From NCBI RefSeq assembly GCF_002116635.1, contig NZ_LQPW01000039.1, positions 1 to 64,000 of the forward strand: DNA of 64,000 nt, in the 5' to 3' direction. The first letter of the stretch is position 1; each line of letters opens with the position of its first letter. The stretch comes from Mycobacterium szulgai (lineage in GTDB: Bacteria; Actinomycetota; Actinomycetes; Mycobacteriales; Mycobacteriaceae). Under the pieces are notes generated by a model. That model was given only the letters and a program-made list of their open reading frames with translations. It searched no databases and had not been told where the DNA came from. Shown here one piece after another: positions 21,617 to 32,992 of the stretch. A program made the translations under genes and the position numbers.

Positions 21617-23161
21617 CTATCGCAGCTGCGGGCAATAGGCGGTGATCGCCGCGTTGATGCCGGCGGTGGCCTGCTCGGGGGAGATGCCCTGGTTGCCGTT
21701 CACCGTCGCGGCGGCGGCATCGTTGGGGCTTGCGCCGTTTTGAATTCCTACGCACACGGCACGGCCGGTTGCGGCGGCAGTTGCGGGGTCGGTGATGGTG
21801 ACACCGGGAATCTCCGACACGAGATTGAGGAAAGTCTGGTCGGGTGTCAGTTGCTGGGGAGCCGGTTGCACGGGAGCCGGCGTGGCCTGAGCGCGCCTCG
21901 GTGTGGAGGGCACTGGAGGTGGAGCGTTCTGCGCCGCCGGCTCCACTTTTGGCGCGGGCGGTGTTGACGCTGGTGGCGGGGCCGCTGGTGGCGGTTCTGG
22001 GAGTGCTGGCGCCGGCTGGGCCAACGTTGGGGGAGCGGCGGGTTGTTCAGCAGGGGCGGCGTCGTTATCGATCGGGTAGCCACTGGCGCCGGCAGCCGCG
22101 AGCGCAATCACCGTCGATGCCGCCGCGAAGATTCGCCAGGGTTTGTGTTGTCGTTGTTTGTCGTTGTCCGTCAACACCGTTGGTGCAACTGTCGGCTTGT
22201 CGGGTCTGATCGCCAGCGGTCTCGGCATTGTCGAAGCCGAAGCTGTCGGGTGTCTGCCGGAGCGGGCTGCCCGTGCGAACTCGTCGGCGAAATCTATGCA
22301 CCGGGGGAATCGATCGGCGGGATCCTTGGCCAGGGCTACCGCAAGCACCGGGTCGAAAACCCTGAGCTTGGGTCGGGTTTCGGCCAATGGGGGAGGCGGG
22401 GTGGTCAGGTGGCGGCCGATGACGACGGCCGGGTTGCTGTGCGGGAAGAGTGTTGACCCGGTCAGCAGATGGTAGGCGGTGGCCGCTAGCGCGTACTGGT
22501 CGGCGCGGCCGTCCATTGGTTCGTCGGTCAGTTGTTCTGGCGCCGCGTAGGGAAACGTGCCGATGGTCATATTGGTCGCGGTCAGACCGCTGGCGTCAAA
22601 GATATTGCGCGCTATGCCGAAGTCGCCCAACAGGATTCGTTGGTCGCCTTCCTCCGGTTGGCTGAGCAGGATGTTCGCGGGGCCGACGTCGCGATGCAGA
22701 AGATCATGGTGCTGATGCGCATAGTCGAGTGCGCTGGCGATCGCCGCGATTATCGTGGCCACCGCGCCTGCCGGCATACCGACCGGATAGTGGTTGCGCA
22801 ACAAACTCGCCGCATCGGTTCCGTCGACGAAGTCCATCGAGATCCATAGCTGTCCGTTGAATTCGCCACGGTCGTTGACGCGCACGATGTTCGGATGCCA
22901 CAGCGCGGCAGCCAGGTCCGCCTCTCTGATGAATCTGCGGCGATAGTCGTCGTCGGCAGACACGGCATTGCCCAACACCTTGAGCGCTTCGCGGCGGGGC
23001 AACCGTGGGTGCTCGGCGAGATAGACCTCGCCCATACCGCCGGATCCCAGGAACCGAACGATGGTGTACCCGGCAAACACGTCGCCGACGTTCAATCCGA
23101 CGTCGTGGCCTCGATCAACTATCCCAGTCATTGCAAAGTCCGTCATCGCGATGCCTAGCAC
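21617..23161 (-). CDS. Ser/Thr protein kinase with atypical catalytic loop and DUF732 domain
   Basis: About 514 residues. The kinase domain (~25-285) has a glycine loop [11 protein letters not shown], the ATP-binding lysine in ALKVL, DFGIAR and APEQL. The catalytic loop reads [11 protein letters not shown]: the usual lysine of HRDxKxxN is glycine (residue ~160, codon GGC at 22682-22684). A membrane segment lies at ~345-365, then a Pro-rich extracellular linker and a C-terminal DUF732-like domain with paired cysteines ([18 protein letters not shown]). The GTG at 23161 follows a GAGG site; the ATG at 23146 is an alternative. It probably senses an envelope signal. Whether it phosphorylates is uncertain. 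Confidence 0.9.
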   Translation of the reverse strand: MLGIAMTDFAMTGIVDRGHDVGLNVGDVFAGYTIVRFLGSGGMGEVYLAEHPRLPRREALKVLGNAVSADDDYRRRFIREADLAAALWHPNIVRVNDRGEFNGQLWISMDFVDGTDAASLLRNHYPVGMPAGAVATIIAAIASALDYAHQHHDLLHRDVGPANILLSQPEEGDQRILLGDFGIARNIFDASGLTATNMTIGTFPYAAPEQLTDEPMDGRADQYALAATAYHLLTGSTLFPHSNPAVVIGRHLTTPPPPLAETRPKLRVFDPVLAVALAKDPADRFPRCIDFADEFARAARSGRHPTASASTMPRPLAIRPDKPTVAPTVLTDNDKQRQHKPWRIFAAASTVIALAAAGASGYPIDNDAAPAEQPAAPPTLAQPAPALPEPPPAAPPPASTPPAPKVEPAAQNAPPPVPSTPRRAQATPAPVQPAPQQLTPDQTFLNLVSEIPGVTITDPATAAATGRAVCVGIQNGASPNDAAAATVNGNQGISPEQATAGINAAITAYCPQLR

Positions 23162-23261
23162 TGCCTCAACGCATGCTGCAATTACTGTATACCAGCAGTT
23201 AATTAACAGGCCATTTTTCGTTCACCTGAAATTCACCTGAATTCGCCGCTGGCGACCCCTA

Positions 23262-24836
23262 TCAGAAGGGTGGTTCGTCGGGTAGGGGAGCTGGCATGGG
23301 TTCGTTGGGTGTCCAGTCCGGTGGGAGTTCTTCGGGCTCGCGTGGATCGTTGACCCAGCGGCAGAATGGGCTGGTGCTCGGTGTGTGCTTGAACACAAAG
23401 AGCATGTCGCGCATGTGGTTTCGGAAGCGCCGGTCGGCGATTTCGCGGTCGCGGGCGCGGGCCAGCCACCGCTCGTACTCGTTGACCGGGCGCTGCTCGC
23501 GGTTGTGCTTGCGCGCGCGAGTGATTCGGCTGGCGCGCTGGGCCGAGCGGCTGCGCCGGTTAGGTATCGGTGGCGCGCACGGCGGTTGTCGCATCGGCCC
23601 GAACAAATCCACTCCAGCCGGAGCGGTGCGATAGGTATGCCCGCTCGGCGAGGTCCACACCACGGTGCCATCGGCAAGTTGTTCGTCACGCCAGCCACCA
23701 AAGGTTTTCAGCCGATGATGCTGACGGCACAGGCATTTGAGGTTTTCAAACACCGTCAAGCCACCGGCGGCGGGATCGGTGTGGTTGAACGCGATGCTGT
23801 GGTCGAGGTCGCAGATTGCCGCGGGCCGGGCACAGCCGGGGAAGCGACACGTCAAATCCCGACACCGCACCGCGCGTTCCAGCGCCGCCGACGGTTGATA
23901 ACGCAACGCCTCCAGCGGGCTGGTGGCCGGATTGATCACCTGCAGCGCCGCGCTGGCCACCAGATCCCGCACCTGTTCGGCATCGATGACCCCGTAGCCC
24001 TGTAGGTAGCCGGGCTGGCTGCTGGTGCCGTACACGGTGTCGGCGCTGGCGACCACATTGATCACCACCCGGTGCCCAGCGCCCTCGGTGTCGCTACGGC
24101 GCGGGCACTGCGGCTGCCCACAGGCACAGCCCAGCACTCGGCTGTCGGTGAGACAGCCCAGCGCATCGGCGCGACGCTGATCCATCGTCCGCCCATCACC
24201 GCGGCACACCTGCTTCGCCAACTGCGCCAACCGCCGATCAAACGCGGTGGCCACACCGGCCTCCACCGTGCCGTACACCTCGGCCATCCCGTTCTCCAGC
24301 GCACGGATCCCGAGATGGCGGTCGGCGTGGGCGGCGCCCTGGCGCTCGCGGGCGGCATCGGGATCCAGCATGCGCACCGCGGCATCCACGGCGTTGATGA
24401 TGCGCTGCCGCGACCACCCCTGCCAGGCGCCGATGCTTTCGGCCAGCGACGCGTCCAGGCGCGCGATCAACTCCGCAGTGACCACGGTGCGCCCGATGAT
24501 CAATCGCACCGTGCGCCAATCGGTACGCCCCTGCGCCAACAACGCCGCCATCGCGGGCAACCGCACGTCCAACGCCTCAGCGTGTGACACCAGATAGCTG
24601 GCCGCCAGCGGCGACAGATTCATCGCCGCAGCCACCTCGGCCTTGGCTTGGTCAAACCCATCGATCTCGGCATGCTCCACCCGGCCCGCAACCCGCTCGG
24701 CCGCGGCCACCCGACCCCGCAGCAACGCCGCCACCGCCGCCATCCGCCGCGCCACCAACATCGACTCCTGCCGATACGTTGCCTCGACCTCGGCCACCAA
24801 CGCGGCGGGGCTCAGCCCCCCCAAGGATTCGAACAT
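23262..24836 (-). CDS. 13E12-repeat family protein, DUF222 and HNH nuclease
   Basis: A 524-residue protein with an N-terminal DUF222 region (~30-300) and an HNH endonuclease domain (LDHSIAFNHTDPAAGG, CLCRQHHRLKTFGGW, ~360-410), then a basic tail. This family (REP13E12) occurs in several copies in mycobacterial genomes and can be a phage integration target. No transposon ends or att duplication are visible here. The role of the nuclease is unknown. The frame is intact. It lies in the accessory stretch that replaces the esx pair expected from M. tuberculosis. Confidence 0.9.
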   Translation of the reverse strand: MFESLGGLSPAALVAEVEATYRQESMLVARRMAAVAALLRGRVAAAERVAGRVEHAEIDGFDQAKAEVAAAMNLSPLAASYLVSHAEALDVRLPAMAALLAQGRTDWRTVRLIIGRTVVTAELIARLDASLAESIGAWQGWSRQRIINAVDAAVRMLDPDAARERQGAAHADRHLGIRALENGMAEVYGTVEAGVATAFDRRLAQLAKQVCRGDGRTMDQRRADALGCLTDSRVLGCACGQPQCPRRSDTEGAGHRVVINVVASADTVYGTSSQPGYLQGYGVIDAEQVRDLVASAALQVINPATSPLEALRYQPSAALERAVRCRDLTCRFPGCARPAAICDLDHSIAFNHTDPAAGGLTVFENLKCLCRQHHRLKTFGGWRDEQLADGTVVWTSPSGHTYRTAPAGVDLFGPMRQPPCAPPIPNRRSRSAQRASRITRARKHNREQRPVNEYERWLARARDREIADRRFRNHMRDMLFVFKHTPSTSPFCRWVNDPREPEELPPDWTPNEPMPAPLPDEPPF

Positions 24837-24873
24837 ACATTCGACTATAAATCAGAGGTCTGACAACACTGCT

Positions 24874-25884
24874 CTACGGCGTCACCAGAATCTTGCAATG
24901 CCGCTCAGGGTCGGCGAGGTCATCGAACGCGGCGCCTACCTCCTCGAGGCCAATCTCGCCGGTAATCATTGGGGTGACGTCGATCTCGCCCTCGGCCAGC
25001 GCACGCAACGACGCGGCGAACTCATCGGGCTCATAGGCGTTGACGAACTGCAGGCTGATCTCTTTGCCTATCGCGAAGAACGGATGCAGGGTGTCGGCCT
25101 GCATGCATACCCCGGCCACGACCAACCGGGTACCGCGCCGGGCCCGCCTGATTACGTCGCCGATGATGCCCGGCACGCCGACCGCCTCGAACACCACGCG
25201 GGCCTTGACCGAATCGAACGGGGAACCCTGCGCCGGGTCAATCGTCTGGTGCGCACCCATCAACGCTGCAAGCTCGCGTCGCTTCGGTGAAAAGTCCGAT
25301 GCCACAATGGTTTCCACGCCACGAACTCGCAGCGCGGCTACCACCGCGATGCCGATCGGTCCGCAGCCGATCACCAGCGCCGTCTCACCGGGGTCAATGC
25401 CGGATTTGTTCACTGCGTGCAACCCCACCGCCATAGGCTCGGCCAGCGCGGCATGCTTGAGGTCCAGTCCGTCGGGAATCGGTAACAGTAGCGGCGCGGA
25501 CAGCAGCATCCGTTCCGCGTAGGCCCCCAGCGTGCTGTTGCTGAAAACAATTGGCTCGACGCCTTTTTCGGAAAGTAATACCGGAATCGACGTCACCAGA
25601 GTTCCGGGTGGGTAAGTGTCGGTGTCAGGTCCGGCTTCGAGCACCTCGGCGCTGAACTCGTGGCCCATGAACACGTCGCGTCCCACGTCGAGATCCATGC
25701 CACGGCCGCCGGCCAGCTCGCCGCTCAGCTCCACCACTTCGGCACCGTGTGCGGCGAAATGCAGGTCGGAACCGCAGATTCCGCACGCGCGTACCTGGAC
25801 CAGCACCTGCCCTGGCCCCGGCACCGGGTCGGGCACGTCATCTCGGTAGACCATGCGGCCGCCGCGCAAAACCGACGCGCGCAT
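24874..25884 (-). CDS. Zinc-dependent alcohol dehydrogenase family protein
   Basis: A 336-residue medium-chain dehydrogenase. The structural and catalytic zinc region contains CGICGSD (~37-43), and GHEF follows, with a Rossmann motif GCGPIGIAVV at ~170. It oxidises an alcohol or reduces a carbonyl using NAD(P); the substrate is unknown. The ATG shares a base with the stop of the LLM gene (TGATG), so it belongs to an ephA-LLM-ADH operon. Confidence 0.9.
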   Translation of the reverse strand: MRASVLRGGRMVYRDDVPDPVPGPGQVLVQVRACGICGSDLHFAAHGAEVVELSGELAGGRGMDLDVGRDVFMGHEFSAEVLEAGPDTDTYPPGTLVTSIPVLLSEKGVEPIVFSNSTLGAYAERMLLSAPLLLPIPDGLDLKHAALAEPMAVGLHAVNKSGIDPGETALVIGCGPIGIAVVAALRVRGVETIVASDFSPKRRELAALMGAHQTIDPAQGSPFDSVKARVVFEAVGVPGIIGDVIRRARRGTRLVVAGVCMQADTLHPFFAIGKEISLQFVNAYEPDEFAASLRALAEGEIDVTPMITGEIGLEEVGAAFDDLADPERHCKILVTP

Positions 25885-27074
25885 CAGCTGCTCTCCCGTT
25901 CGTGTTCGGAGACGTGCTCGGTGATTGCCTGCACGACGGCCTGACCGGCGCGCCCGATCAGTTCGTCGCGTTTGGCCCTCGCCCAGCCGTGCGACGCTCG
26001 TGAGGCTTCGAGCTGTCCCTTGAAGTACGGAATCACCTTACGGGCGAACAGATCATAGGAATGAAAAGTGTTTTGGGGCGACGCCCAGTCATGGCCGAGC
26101 AGCAGCAGAGTCCCGAAGCCACCCGAGCGCTCCAATAGGTCTTCGATGTGAGCGATCGCGTCGTCGGGAGTACCGATACAACAATTGCCTGCGGCCGCAT
26201 ACGCTTCGACGAACTCGTAGGGAGACTGCCCGCCTTCAACGCTGTTTGCCAACGGCACAAAGCCGGCCGCGCCAAAGTATTCCGAGAATTCGGGCAAGCC
26301 GTAAGTGCAGTCGGCAATCGCCTGCTCGCGACTGTCGGCTAAATGCATGATCGAAAGAACCCGCCAGTCAGCCCGATTCGGCTCATCCCGGCCTACCTTG
26401 GCGGCTTGCTCACGCACCACGTCCCAGGTGGTCTCCAGCGCCGCGTAGCCGCCCGGAACCGACATGGACAGCGACAACAGCGACGTGCCCAGCGTACCGG
26501 CCAGTCGCGGCCCGGATGGGGAAATCATTGCCGCTGTAAATATTTCGGGATACGGCCAGGTGTACGGCCGAATGTGCAATTGCGCCTCGCGCAGCGTGAA
26601 CCAGTCGGAGTGGCGGTCGATGCGCTCGTCGGGTGCGGCCCGGAACAGCGCCAGGATCGCCTCCAGGGATTCCTGCATCATCCGCCGCTGATCGATCGGG
26701 TCGATCCCCATCATGTAGGCGTCCGACGGCAGTGCACCGGGCCCAGTGCCGAACATGACGCGTCCGCGAGTCAGATGGTCCAACAGCACCCAGCGGTCGG
26801 CGACCATCAGCGGATGGTGGTAAGGCAGCGAGACCACTCCGGTGCCGAGCCGGATGTGCTTGGTGCGCTCCGCCGCCGCCGCGATGAAGACTTCCGGGCA
26901 GGCGATCAGCTCGTAGCCACCGGAGTGGTGCTCGCCGAACCAGGCCTCGTCGTATCCGAGACGATCCAGTGCGACGACACGATCCATGTCATATTCCAGT
27001 GCCACCGTGGGGGATTGGCCCGTCGGGTGAAATGGTGTGATGAAAACGCCGAAACGCATCGGTGCGCCCGTCAC
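25884..27074 (-). CDS. Luciferase-like monooxygenase family protein (Rv3618-like)
   Basis: A 396-residue LLM-fold flavin or F420-dependent oxidoreductase ([46 protein letters not shown]). The GTG at 27074 is preferred over the ATG at 27059. It follows AAGGAG at a good distance, overlaps the ephA stop as GTGA, and gives the length of Rv3618. It probably oxidises a hydrophobic substrate in the same pathway as the epoxide hydrolase and dehydrogenase encoded on either side (inference). Confidence 0.92.
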   Translation of the reverse strand: MTGAPMRFGVFITPFHPTGQSPTVALEYDMDRVVALDRLGYDEAWFGEHHSGGYELIACPEVFIAAAAERTKHIRLGTGVVSLPYHHPLMVADRWVLLDHLTRGRVMFGTGPGALPSDAYMMGIDPIDQRRMMQESLEAILALFRAAPDERIDRHSDWFTLREAQLHIRPYTWPYPEIFTAAMISPSGPRLAGTLGTSLLSLSMSVPGGYAALETTWDVVREQAAKVGRDEPNRADWRVLSIMHLADSREQAIADCTYGLPEFSEYFGAAGFVPLANSVEGGQSPYEFVEAYAAAGNCCIGTPDDAIAHIEDLLERSGGFGTLLLLGHDWASPQNTFHSYDLFARKVIPYFKGQLEASRASHGWARAKRDELIGRAGQAVVQAITEHVSEHERESS

Positions 27075-28036
27075 CAGTTCATCTCCTTGAGGAACTCGAG
27101 GAGTCTCGCGTTGACTTCGTCGGGCCGCTCCTGCTGCAACCAATGTCCGGCGCCGTCGAGCATCACTTCGCGGTACGGGCCGGTGATCACTTGCGAAGCG
27201 CGATCGCGTCGGGTGAATGTCAGCACTGGGTCCGCCGTCCCCCCGATGAACAGACACGGCACACCGATTGTGGCGCCGTCGATTTCGGCCGTCGTCTCCC
27301 AGTTGCGGTCGAAGTTGCGATACCAATTCAGGCCGCCGGTGAAACCGGTGCGAGTGAACTCGCTGATGTAATGGTCGAGTTCGTCCTGACTGAGCCAGGT
27401 CGGCAGCGCCTCGGGTTCGGGCAGCCGATCGATGAAACCTTCGGGCCCCGGCGCGACCATCCGCAGAGCCGACCTCTCGTCCCCGGGCAGCTGCAAACCG
27501 CCCAGCATCCTGCGCATCGTGCGGGCCGGGTCGCCGTTGAGTTCGGCGTCAGCGACACCGGGCTCCTGGAAATAGAGAATGTAGAAGAAGTTCTCGCCGA
27601 ACCGGTCGCGAAGCGCTTTCGTCGGGGCCGTCCGTGGCCGCGGCACCACGGGCACGCTCAGTGCGGCCACCCCGGCGACCCGGTCCGGGTGTAGCAGCGG
27701 GGCATTCCACACCACTATTGCGCCCCAGTCGTGACCAACCCATACCGCGCGTTCGGCGCCGACGTCGTCGAGCAGACCGACCATGTCGGCGGTCAATTCG
27801 TGAATGTTGTAGGCCTCGATGGCATCCGGGCGCGACGAGCCGCCGTAACCGCGCTGATCCGGCGCCAGCACGTGGTAGCCGGCCTCGGCAAGGGCGGGAA
27901 TCTGGTGTCGCCATGAGTAGGCGAGTTCGGGAAAGCCGTGGGCCAGTAGGACCACGGGCGCGCCCCGGTCGCCGGCCTCAATGACGCGCAGCTGCACACC
28001 GTTGGTCTCCACTAACCGTTCGGTTGATAAACGCAT
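27071..28036 (-). CDS. ephA: Epoxide hydrolase
   Basis: A 321-residue alpha/beta hydrolase. The oxyanion motif HGFPE, the nucleophile Asp in VGHDWGAIVVW, a second acid near GGTADPVLTF and the catalytic His in GAGHWLQQERP are all present. It opens epoxides to diols in detoxification or lipid metabolism. It is the first gene of the three-gene minus-strand operon and is divergent from the VOC gene. It corresponds to Rv3617. Confidence 0.93.
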   Translation of the reverse strand: MRLSTERLVETNGVQLRVIEAGDRGAPVVLLAHGFPELAYSWRHQIPALAEAGYHVLAPDQRGYGGSSRPDAIEAYNIHELTADMVGLLDDVGAERAVWVGHDWGAIVVWNAPLLHPDRVAGVAALSVPVVPRPRTAPTKALRDRFGENFFYILYFQEPGVADAELNGDPARTMRRMLGGLQLPGDERSALRMVAPGPEGFIDRLPEPEALPTWLSQDELDHYISEFTRTGFTGGLNWYRNFDRNWETTAEIDGATIGVPCLFIGGTADPVLTFTRRDRASQVITGPYREVMLDGAGHWLQQERPDEVNARLLEFLKEMNW

Positions 28037-28097
28037 CGTCTCACCAAATCACAACGGCGTTGGGCAGAGAAGGCCTCGGCGGGCATCATATTGATCC

Positions 28098-28511
28098 ATG
28101 CGGCTGGACCACGTTGTGCTGTGGACGAAGGACGTGCGGGCCTCGATGGAGTTCTACACGAAAGTGGTCGGGCTGACGCCGGTGCGGTTCGACGAGTTCG
28201 AAGCCGGCGAAGCCCCGTTTCCCAGCGTGCGGGTGAGCGAGGACTCCATCATCGACCTGATGTCATCCGAAGGTGCGGCCGTCACCGAGTCGATGACGAA
28301 GGTCGACGGGAGTGCCGGCCACCGGGTCAACCATGTCTGCCTGGCGATGTCGAAGGCCGAATACGACGCGCTGGATCAACGTCTTCAGGCAGAGGGAATC
28401 GACACCAGCGCCCGGTTGAACCACTCCTTCGGGGCGCAAGGGTGGGCGCCGCAGGGGTACTACTTCGCTGATCCGGACGGCAATGTGGTCGAGGCGCGCT
28501 ACTACCGGTGA
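28098..28511 (+). CDS. VOC (glyoxalase/dioxygenase fold) family protein
   Basis: A 137-residue metalloprotein-fold protein with two beta-alpha-beta-beta-beta modules (LDHVVLWTKDVRASMEFY at the N-terminus, DPDGNVVEARYY at the end). Likely ligands are the His near residue 3 and the late Glu. The substrate is unknown. It is divergent from ephA with a 61-base gap. It occupies the interval that holds espACD in M. tuberculosis. Confidence 0.88.
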   Translation: MRLDHVVLWTKDVRASMEFYTKVVGLTPVRFDEFEAGEAPFPSVRVSEDSIIDLMSSEGAAVTESMTKVDGSAGHRVNHVCLAMSKAEYDALDQRLQAEGIDTSARLNHSFGAQGWAPQGYYFADPDGNVVEARYYR

Positions 28512-28524
28512 CTACCGCGGTTAG

Positions 28525-28617
28525 GCGATTCTGGTCTCGACGATTGGATTCGGCCTCGACGGCTTTGATCTCCTGATCATCAGCTTTGTGCTGTCTCGCG
28601 GGGCCGTTCTGACCTGA
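28525..28617 (+). pseudogene. Possible remnant of an MFS transporter (first membrane segment)
   Basis: In this frame the bases read as AILVSTIGFGLDGFDLLIIS, then FVLSRG, ending in TGA. The GLDGFDLLI...FVL pattern is typical of the first membrane helix of aromatic-acid or sugar MFS permeases. No start codon, no second helix and no further coding region follow, so this looks like a decayed fragment. Chance similarity is possible because the match is short. Confidence 0.3.
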
Positions 28618-28807
28618 CCTGCCGTGTTGTTTGCCGTCTCGGGAACGGCAGTGGGAACCACCGGTCGTTGGACGCTCGTTGGAGGGGCGGGATGCTGGCG
28701 GCCCGCTGCGCCCGGGATTCCCCGGGCTGGCGATCGCCAGGAGCGGTAGCCTTGATTTTTCCAGCTGCGTATATACGGAAGGACCTGGCCGGCACGGCCG
28801 ATGATTA

Positions 28808-31063
<2,256 letters not shown>

Positions 31064-31077
31064 GGAATGGAGCTTCA

Positions 31078-31686
31078 ATGACGCAGCTAGATTCCCGAGA
31101 CGCAGCTCACCAGGTCCGCGTGTTCGACCAGCCGCGTGCCGAAGCCGCCATCCGCGAGTTGCTGGTTGCGGTCGGCGAGGATCCGGACCGCAGCGGACTG
31201 CGTGACACTCCAGCGCGCGTCGCGCGGGCGTATCGGGAGATCTTCGCCGGGCTCTACACCGATCCGGCCACAGTGCTGAGCACCATGTTCGACGAAGACC
31301 ACAACGAACTGGTGATCGTCAAAGAAATACCGATGTACTCCACCTGCGAGCACCACCTGGTGTCCTTTCACGGTGTGGCCCATGTCGGCTACATCCCGAA
31401 CGAAGACGGCCGGGTGACCGGACTGTCCAAAATCGCACGGCTGGTAGACCTTTACGCCAAGCGGCCGCAGGTACAGGAGCGGCTCACCAGCCAGATCGCC
31501 GACGCGCTGGTGGAACGGCTGGACCCGCGCGGCGTAATCGTCGTGGTCGAAGCCGAGCACTTGTGCATGGCGATGCGCGGTGTCCGCAAGCCCGGTGCGA
31601 TCACGACGACGTCGGCGGTGCGCGGCCAGTTCAAGCACGACGCCGCCTCTCGAGCCGAAGCGCTTGATCTCATCTTGCGAAAATGA
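31078..31686 (+). CDS. folE: GTP cyclohydrolase I
   Basis: A 202-residue enzyme that makes dihydroneopterin triphosphate from GTP, the first step of folate synthesis. Zinc ligands are visible in [12 protein letters not shown] and in HLCMAMRG. It follows ftsH and overlaps folP by ATGA. The ribosome-binding site AAGGAATGGAG lies just upstream. Confidence 0.97.
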   Translation: MTQLDSRDAAHQVRVFDQPRAEAAIRELLVAVGEDPDRSGLRDTPARVARAYREIFAGLYTDPATVLSTMFDEDHNELVIVKEIPMYSTCEHHLVSFHGVAHVGYIPNEDGRVTGLSKIARLVDLYAKRPQVQERLTSQIADALVERLDPRGVIVVVEAEHLCMAMRGVRKPGAITTTSAVRGQFKHDAASRAEALDLILRK

Positions 31687-32525
31687 ACCCGGCGCCCATG
31701 CAGGTTATGGGGGTGCTGAATATCACCGACGACTCGTTCTCGGATGGCGGACGATTTCTCAGTCCTGAAGGTGCGGTCGAACATGGTCGGACGATGGCCG
31801 CCGAGGGCGCGGCCATCATCGACGTCGGGGGCGAGTCGACCCGGCCCGGTGCCGCTCGGGTGGATCCGCGCGTCGAGGCCGCACGGGTGGTTCCCGTCGT
31901 CAAAGAGCTTGCCGCGCAAGGCCTTACCGTCAGCATCGACACCATGCGCGCCGATGTCGCGCGGGCTGCCCTGGAAAACGGTGCCCAGATAGTCAACGAC
32001 GTGTCCGGCGGCCAGGCCGATGCGGCTATGGCGCCGTTAGTGGCTGAAGCCGGCGTGCCGTGGGTGTTGATGCACTGGCGGCGGGTCTCGGCACAGCGCC
32101 CGCACGAGGTTCCGGCCTACCGCGATGTGGTCGCCGAAGTGCGCGCCGACCTGCTCGCCGGGATCGACGCCGCGGTGTCGGCCGGTGTCGATCCGGAAAA
32201 GCTGATGATCGATCCCGGGCTCGGATTCGCCAAGACGGGACAACACAATTGGGCTCTGCTGCACGGGTTGCCTGAGCTGGTTGCCACGGGTGTCCCGGTG
32301 TTGTTGGGCGCCTCGCGCAAACGCTTCCTGGGTAGCTTGTTGGCCACGCCCGACGGTGTGGTGCGCCCGCCGCACGGCCGGGAGACCGCGACGGCGGTGA
32401 TTACCGCACTGGCCGCCCTGCACGGCGCGTGGGGCGTGCGCGTCCACGAAGTGCGGGCCTCGGTCGACGCGCTTAAGGTCGTGCAAGCTTGGGAAAGCCC
32501 CGAAAGGACTGCGATTAATGGCTGA
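31683..32525 (+). CDS. folP1: Dihydropteroate synthase
   Basis: A 280-residue TIM-barrel enzyme joining p-aminobenzoate to the pterin; it is the sulfonamide target. Diagnostic motifs are [16 protein letters not shown] (N-terminus), [10 protein letters not shown] and the C-terminal LGASRKRF. The ATG at 31683 overlaps the folE stop, so the genes are translationally coupled. Its end overlaps folB by eight bases. Confidence 0.97.
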   Translation: MNPAPMQVMGVLNITDDSFSDGGRFLSPEGAVEHGRTMAAEGAAIIDVGGESTRPGAARVDPRVEAARVVPVVKELAAQGLTVSIDTMRADVARAALENGAQIVNDVSGGQADAAMAPLVAEAGVPWVLMHWRRVSAQRPHEVPAYRDVVAEVRADLLAGIDAAVSAGVDPEKLMIDPGLGFAKTGQHNWALLHGLPELVATGVPVLLGASRKRFLGSLLATPDGVVRPPHGRETATAVITALAALHGAWGVRVHEVRASVDALKVVQAWESPERTAING

Positions 32526-32916
32526 TCGAATCGAGCTGCGCGGCTTGACCGTTCACGGCTATCACGGCGTTTACGACCACGAGCGGGTGAGCGGTCAGCG
32601 ATTCATCGTCGACATCACGATATGGATCGACCTGGCCGGGGCCGCTACCAGCGACGATCTGACCGACACCTATGACTATGTCGAGCTGGCCGCCCACGCG
32701 GCCGAGATCGTCGCCGGACCGCCGCGGAACCTGATCGAAACGGTAGGGGCTGAGATCGCCGAGCACGTGATGGACGACCAGCGGGTGCACGCCGTCGAAG
32801 TGGTGGTGCACAAGCCGCAGGCGCCGATCCGCCAGACGTTCACCGATGTGTCGGTGACGACCCGGCGCTCGCGGCGCGGCGGGCGCGGTTCGGTGATCCC
32901 CGCGAGCGAGGTGTGA
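32518..32916 (+). CDS. folB: Dihydroneopterin aldolase
   Basis: A 132-residue enzyme that splits dihydroneopterin to hydroxymethyl-dihydropterin and glycolaldehyde. The signature [16 protein letters not shown] lies at the N-terminus and the catalytic Lys in VVHKPQAPI. Its stop (TGA, 32914-32916) shares its last base with an ATG that opens a chain of tiny ORFs leading to folK. Confidence 0.96.
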   Translation: MADRIELRGLTVHGYHGVYDHERVSGQRFIVDITIWIDLAGAATSDDLTDTYDYVELAAHAAEIVAGPPRNLIETVGAEIAEHVMDDQRVHAVEVVVHKPQAPIRQTFTDVSVTTRRSRRGGRGSVIPASEV

Positions 32917-32939
32917 TGGTCCCGGAGCGGCGCGGATGA
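32916..32939 (+). CDS. Seven-codon mini-ORF between folB and folK
   Basis: The frame reads MVPERRG then TGA. Its ATG overlaps the folB stop (TGATG) and its stop overlaps the ATG of the next mini-ORF (ATGA). It contains the GGAG that serves as ribosome-binding site for that next start. It is more likely a coupling device than a functional peptide. Confidence 0.35.
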   Translation: MVPERRG

Positions 32940-32992
32940 CCCGCGCCGGCGACGATGCAGAGCTCAGCGATGAGGAGGAGCGGCGCAGATGA
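32936..32992 (+). CDS. Eighteen-codon mini-ORF overlapping the folK start
   Basis: The frame reads MTRAGDDAELSDEEERRR and ends in TGA that overlaps the folK ATG (ATGA). Its own start region, 32924-32945, is a near copy of the folK start region, 32977-32998: 20 of 22 bases match. It therefore looks like a duplicated folK initiation site that now forms a short coupled ORF. Confidence 0.4.
   Translation: MTRAGDDAELSDEEERRR

Noticed and set aside
23262..24836. HNH gene as an insertion sequence or mobile intron
   Set aside because: No terminal inverted repeats, target duplication or intron structure is visible. It is a 13E12-type chromosomal gene.
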